Assembly (NCBI GenBank): GCA_020635995.1
Contig: JACJYS010000003.1
Span: forward strand, 217,001 to 281,000
Length of the DNA: 64,000 bases
Direction: 5' to 3'
From: Chitinophagales bacterium
GTDB taxonomy: Bacteria; Bacteroidota; Bacteroidia; Chitinophagales; UBA8649
Positions 60,709 through 64,000 of this stretch are shown one piece after another. The position numbers and the translations under genes were made by a program. The notes beneath the pieces are model-generated. The model searched no databases, was not told where the DNA came from, and saw only the letters and a program-made list of their open reading frames with translations. Within the stretch, counting starts at the first letter, position 1. Every line of letters starts with the position of its first letter.

Positions 60709-61176
60709 CTAAAATTTGAAATGAGAGAATGCTTTGTTAGCTTCTGCCATTCTGTGCGTATCTTCTTTTTTCTTAACTGCGGCACCTTCTCCTTTAGCTG
60801 CTGCCATAATTTCGTTTCCTAATTTTTCTGACATAGATTTTCCGTTTCTTAAACGAGAATATCTAATTAACCATTTCATTCCTACTGAACGCTTTCTGGC
60901 AGGACGTACTTCTATTGGAATTTGGAACGTAGCACCACCTATTCTTCTACTTTTTACTTCTACACCCGGAGAGATATTCTCTAATGCTTGTTTCCATAAT
61001 TCGTATCCATCTTCGCCAGATTTTTCTGAAGCAAAATCTACAGCATCATAAAATATTTTGTAGGCTACTGTTTTTTTGCCGTCTAACATTAAATTGTTAA
61101 CAAAAAATGTTACGTTTTCGTCTTTAAACCTTGGATCTGGCTGATAATAACGTTTTTGCGGTTTTCTTTTTCTCAT
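60709..61176 (-). CDS. rpsG: Ribosomal protein uS7
   Basis: 155 residues: RKRKPQKRYYQPDPRFKDENV, GGATFQIPIEVRPARKRSVGMKWLI, KKKEDTHRMAEANKAFSHFKF. Initiates 30S head assembly. 3 nt after rpsL. Confidence 0.98.
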   Translation of the reverse strand: MRKRKPQKRYYQPDPRFKDENVTFFVNNLMLDGKKTVAYKIFYDAVDFASEKSGEDGYELWKQALENISPGVEVKSRRIGGATFQIPIEVRPARKRSVGMKWLIRYSRLRNGKSMSEKLGNEIMAAAKGEGAAVKKKEDTHRMAEANKAFSHFKF

Positions 61177-61179
61177 CGC

Positions 61180-61584
61180 TTATTTTTTCTTTTTTGCTGG
61201 AGCCGCTTGTCCCGGTTTAGGACGTTTAGCACCATATTTTGATCTTGATTGTAATCTACCTTCAACTCCAGATGTATCTAATGCACCTCTTACTATATGA
61301 TAACGCACACCAGGTAAATCTTTTACTCTTCCTCCTCTAATTAATACTATAGAGTGTTCCTGTAAGTTGTGTCCTTCTCCCGGAATATAAGCAATTACTT
61401 CTATGCCGTTAGTTAATCTAACCTTAGCTACTTTACGTAGTGCAGAGTTAGGTTTTTTAGGCGTAGTAGTATATACTCTTGTACACACACCTCTTCTTTG
61501 AGGGCATGAATCAAGGGCACGTGAATTGCTTTTACTCTTAATCGTTTTCCTTCCTTTTCTTACTAATTGTTGAATTGTAGGCAT
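61180..61584 (-). CDS. rpsL: Ribosomal protein uS12
   Basis: 134 residues: MPTIQQLVRKGRKTIKSKSNSR, CPQRRGVCTRVYTTTPKKPNSALRKVAKVRL, YIPGEGHNLQEHSIVLIRGGRVKDLPGVRYHIVRGALD (segments). The Lys of PKKPNSA is present, so no streptomycin-resistance change at that site. First gene of the long operon. Confidence 0.98.
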   Translation of the reverse strand: MPTIQQLVRKGRKTIKSKSNSRALDSCPQRRGVCTRVYTTTPKKPNSALRKVAKVRLTNGIEVIAYIPGEGHNLQEHSIVLIRGGRVKDLPGVRYHIVRGALDTSGVEGRLQSRSKYGAKRPKPGQAAPAKKKK

Positions 61585-61607
61585 AAATCGCTAAAAATTT
61601 TGGACTG

Positions 61608-61637
61608 CAAAGGTATGGAATTATTTTAAATTACAAA
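61608..61637 (-). promoter_or_regulatory. Promoter of the rpsL-led ribosomal operon
   Basis: On the minus strand, TTTG (complement 61634-61637), 18-nt spacer and TACCTTTG (complement 61608-61615): both elements of the Bacteroidota -33/-7 promoter. The rpsL start is 23 nt further on. The best complete promoter in the window. Confidence 0.7.
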
Positions 61638-62165
61638 AAGCTTATTTAATTATTTTTTTGGACACTCCACATTTTTTTATGGAAAAGTAGTTTTTTAGAC
61701 CGCTACGCTTACAGATATAAGACATTAGACTGCTTGATTTTTAGATATTAGACCGCTTCGCTTTTAGACATTAGACCGCTTCGCTTTTAGATTTTTTTTG
61801 CTTTCAGCAAAAAACTAACAATTTAGGACTCTTTGTGCTTAGAGTTCTTGCTACTACAGATTTAGTTTATACAACTAATACAAAAGTCTGACATCTATAT
61901 ATCTGGCATCTATAAATCTTTTTAGACCGCTTTGCTTTTAGAGTTTTCTTTGCCTATACCTATAAAAGTTTCAATTATCTAATTGCCACATTTTCAAATT
62001 ATCTCATTATCTAATTAGCAAACAATTTTCCACTTTGACTAAAATTCCTAATAAAATAGATTAATTTTCTGTCTAAAAAAATGAACATTTCCCTTGAAAA
62101 AATGTCATTCACATACAAAAAACTGCATTTCACCACATTTTTAACATTAATAAAGAATCTTATTT
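61638..62165. repeat. Spacer with tandem GACCGCTTCGCTT units and simple repeats
   Basis: No gene. Four imperfect ~25-bp units built on TTAGACCGCTTCGCTTTTAG lie at 61694-61795 and a fifth at 61921-61941. Near 61970-62030 a complement of the GATAATTTGAAAATG spacer repeat of 12162-12412 appears. Confidence 0.7.
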
Positions 62166-62173
62166 TAGCTTTG
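62166..62173 (+). promoter_or_regulatory. -7 promoter element (TAGCTTTG) of the fibre-like gene
   Basis: TAnnTTTG match 34 nt before the ATG at 62208; no clear -33. Confidence 0.4.
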
Positions 62174-62207
62174 CGTGTTAACTATTACCTCAAATAATTT
62201 TTAAAAA

Positions 62208-64000
62208 ATGAAAAGACTTATAACATTATTATTCCTAATAAATTTTACATTAATTTTTGCCCAAAATGTAGGTATAGGCACTAATACACCAGATGCTTCT
62301 GCCAAATTAGATATCAGTTCTACAGATAAAGGACTATTAATACCAAGAGTGAGTATTAGTAATGTCAATACATTTGGTTTAAGTGGAGGAACAACTACCC
62401 CGGGTATGATAGTTTATAATACAAATCCTTCAACTATTGGAGGTTATGGTGCAGGATTCTATTATTGGGGTACCACTTGGAATAAAGTAGCCACAGGCAA
62501 CCCTGTACAAGCCGTTTTAAATGACGGTAAAATTTGGATAGGCAATGCATCTAATGTACCAACAGAACAAACTATGAGTGGCGATGTAACTATCAGCAAT
62601 GCAGGCGTTACAACGATACAAGATAATAGTGTAGATGGAACAGACATCACTATAACAGCTGAAGCCAATGGTTCATTAATGTATTTTGATGGCACCAATT
62701 GGGTAAACTTAGCATCAGGTACAAGTGGTCAGATACTAAAAACCAACGGAGCTGCAGCACCAACATGGACTAACCCGAACGATTTATTTGTATTTGAAAA
62801 CGGCTTAACCGAAACTGCACCAAACATTGTTAGATTAGGAGGAACGCTTACACAAGCCACTACCATAGCACAAGGAGCATACAATATGACCTATAACTTA
62901 AATGGTACAGGGGATTTTGACATACAAGATAACGGCACTTCTGCACTTTTTGTAAGAGATGATGGTTTCGTAGGAATTGGAACAAATAATCCGGAAGATA
63001 AATTACATATTAGCGGTGGAGATGTTAGATTAGATGACGGGTATGAACTTTTTTTTGAAGATAATGGAAAAATACGAGCTTTAGATGATAATCACATGAT
63101 ACATTTTAATAGATCTGTTAATCAAATGATTTTTAGAGAATATGGAGATTTTCATTTTCTTACAACGGCAGCAGGAACAGATAGACTAACTATACTTCAA
63201 AATGGCAATGTTGGTATAGGCACTAATGCACCTTCGCAAAAACTCCATGTTATTGGAGCAGGGGATGACCAAATGTGGTATGGAGCATCAGGAATTTCCA
63301 TTATGAACGCAGAAAACACTATAGGAGAAGTGCGTTTAGGAGCGGCTTGGGATAAGCCCGGTGTTTATTCCAGTAACGATTTGTGGCTATTTGCCGGTTC
63401 TTCCACTAATAATGTAATAATGGGCAATAGCAATAATGAACTGGTAAGAGTTACTAACACAGGTGTTATTAGATGGGATGATGCGAAAAACACTTATGCC
63501 GGTATTGAAGCCTATTATGGAGATAATGACCGCTATGGCTTGGCACAAGCACCCGGAGGAAATACGGCAATTTATACTTCTGCAGGTTATTCTCCTAGTT
63601 TTATAAGTTTTAATTTGGCTACTGGTGCTAGTTCATATACCGAATTAGCAAGAATAACCCATGCGGGCGTATTTGAAGCTAAAAATGGTTTGAAAACTAA
63701 GAAAACATACAAGTATTTTAGAACTTGTGCTACAGAAGATAATGCTAATACTAAAGATTTAGGAAACTGGGATTTATGTTATTTAGCAGGCGTTAGTTTT
63801 TATATGGATAATAATGCTACTTGGGATTTAGATAACCAATGTAATGTATATCCCGTGTACAATACATTAGATGATAACTGGGGAGATGGTGGGGGTAACA
63901 ATAGTTTAACCCAATCAAATAATGAAACCGTTTCTTATGATACACGATTGTTGTGGAGGGTTTATACGGAAAGTTTTATTGATAATGATGCTGTTTATTG
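62208..64000 (+). CDS. Large secreted fibre-like protein, 3' end outside the window
   Basis: An open frame of 597 complete codons running off the window end without a stop. Signal peptide MKRLITLLFLINFTLIFAQ, then NVGIGTNTPDASAKLDISSTDKGLLIPR, the phrase typical of Bacteroidota secreted repeat proteins and phage-tail-fibre-like shafts; VGIGT-N-x-P recurs three times (about residues 21, 262 and 339), each followed by a K-L-x-I/V strand. Beta-strand-rich throughout, with Cys late (FRTCATEDN, WDLCYLAG). It resembles large cell-surface adhesin-like proteins; a C-terminal sorting domain would lie beyond the window. Confidence 0.8.
   Translation, partial: MKRLITLLFLINFTLIFAQNVGIGTNTPDASAKLDISSTDKGLLIPRVSISNVNTFGLSGGTTTPGMIVYNTNPSTIGGYGAGFYYWGTTWNKVATGNPVQAVLNDGKIWIGNASNVPTEQTMSGDVTISNAGVTTIQDNSVDGTDITITAEANGSLMYFDGTNWVNLASGTSGQILKTNGAAAPTWTNPNDLFVFENGLTETAPNIVRLGGTLTQATTIAQGAYNMTYNLNGTGDFDIQDNGTSALFVRDDGFVGIGTNNPEDKLHISGGDVRLDDGYELFFEDNGKIRALDDNHMIHFNRSVNQMIFREYGDFHFLTTAAGTDRLTILQNGNVGIGTNAPSQKLHVIGAGDDQMWYGASGISIMNAENTIGEVRLGAAWDKPGVYSSNDLWLFAGSSTNNVIMGNSNNELVRVTNTGVIRWDDAKNTYAGIEAYYGDNDRYGLAQAPGGNTAIYTSAGYSPSFISFNLATGASSYTELARITHAGVFEAKNGLKTKKTYKYFRTCATEDNANTKDLGNWDLCYLAGVSFYMDNNATWDLDNQCNVYPVYNTLDDNWGDGGGNNSLTQSNNETVSYDTRLLWRVYTESFIDNDAVY

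Noticed and set aside
1..64000. tRNA, rRNA, tmRNA or riboswitch genes
   Set aside because: No cloverleaf, rRNA core or known riboswitch motif was recognised by eye in the spacers; a covariance search would be needed to exclude them fully.

Overview
The window is AT-rich DNA from a member of the Bacteroidota. The evidence is a gldC gliding gene, a secreted protein with a C-terminal Por/T9SS-type sorting domain, the Bacteroidota promoter -7 element (TAnnTTTG) in front of many genes, mostly A-rich rather than Shine-Dalgarno leaders, and a ribosomal cluster that runs on into rplQ-carA-eno-lgt. I do not assign a genus. No rRNA, tRNA or CRISPR array was recognised.

Layout. 1-4530: an FAD-dependent oxidoreductase and a DbpA-like DEAD-box helicase (+ strand, overlapping), converging on an arsenic-type operon arsR-DUF6428-arsC (- strand). 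4530-8000: repeat-filled spacer and a large secreted MopE-repeat protein. 8170-17630: smpB, a peptidoglycan amidase, a secreted protein and a DUF2130 coiled-coil protein, a DUF1287 lipoprotein, a two-gene DUF6922/AbiEii toxin-antitoxin-like module, rsmA, and the pepA-pdxA pair. 17740-20730: a foreign-looking type II restriction-modification block (Dam-type methylase, probable PD-(D/E)xK endonuclease, and a third zinc-knuckle/possible HEPN protein). 21189-28704: a copper/silver-type RND efflux operon (HYC_CC_PP protein, CusA-like pump, TolC-like channel, CusB-like adaptor, small metal-binding lipoprotein). 28781-30812: def-ruvX and rpmA-rplU, with L27 carrying an unusual C-terminal helix-hairpin-helix domain. 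31020-38604: a lipoprotein with a conserved internal repeat, a structured gene-free stretch, a Bacteroidota-specific helical protein divergent from a 63-residue LuxR-type HTH protein, an aldo/keto reductase, then thioredoxin-like protein-gldC-TlpA-like protein. 38896-40113: a serpin. 40103-61584: one long minus-strand block in transcription order rpsL-rpsG-fusA-rpsJ-rplC-D-W-B-rpsS-rplV // rpsC-rplP-rpmC-rpsQ-rplN-X-E-rpsN-H-rplF-R-rpsE-rpmD-rplO-secY-map-infA-rpmJ-rpsM-K-D-rpoA-rplQ // carA-eno-lgt, where // marks strong terminator hairpins. 62208 to the end: the 5' part of a large secreted fibre-like protein.

The spacers are colonised by several dispersed repeat families: a ~125-bp MITE-like element with terminal TAATACC-type inverted repeats (five copies or remnants), GTTCCGAAC hairpins, CGCAAAGACG hairpins, a 33-nt REP-like palindrome and tandem GACCGCTTCGCTT units. 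Several genes (smpB, the DUF6922 gene, the thioredoxin-like gene, the HYC_CC_PP gene) have the -7 promoter element only 5-6 nt before the start codon, which predicts leaderless or nearly leaderless mRNAs. The points I consider most worth follow-up are the LGDSSILDNT-repeat lipoprotein, the L27-HhH fusion, the third gene of the restriction-modification block, the DUF6922/AbiEii module, the leaderless promoter geometry and the MITE-like family.
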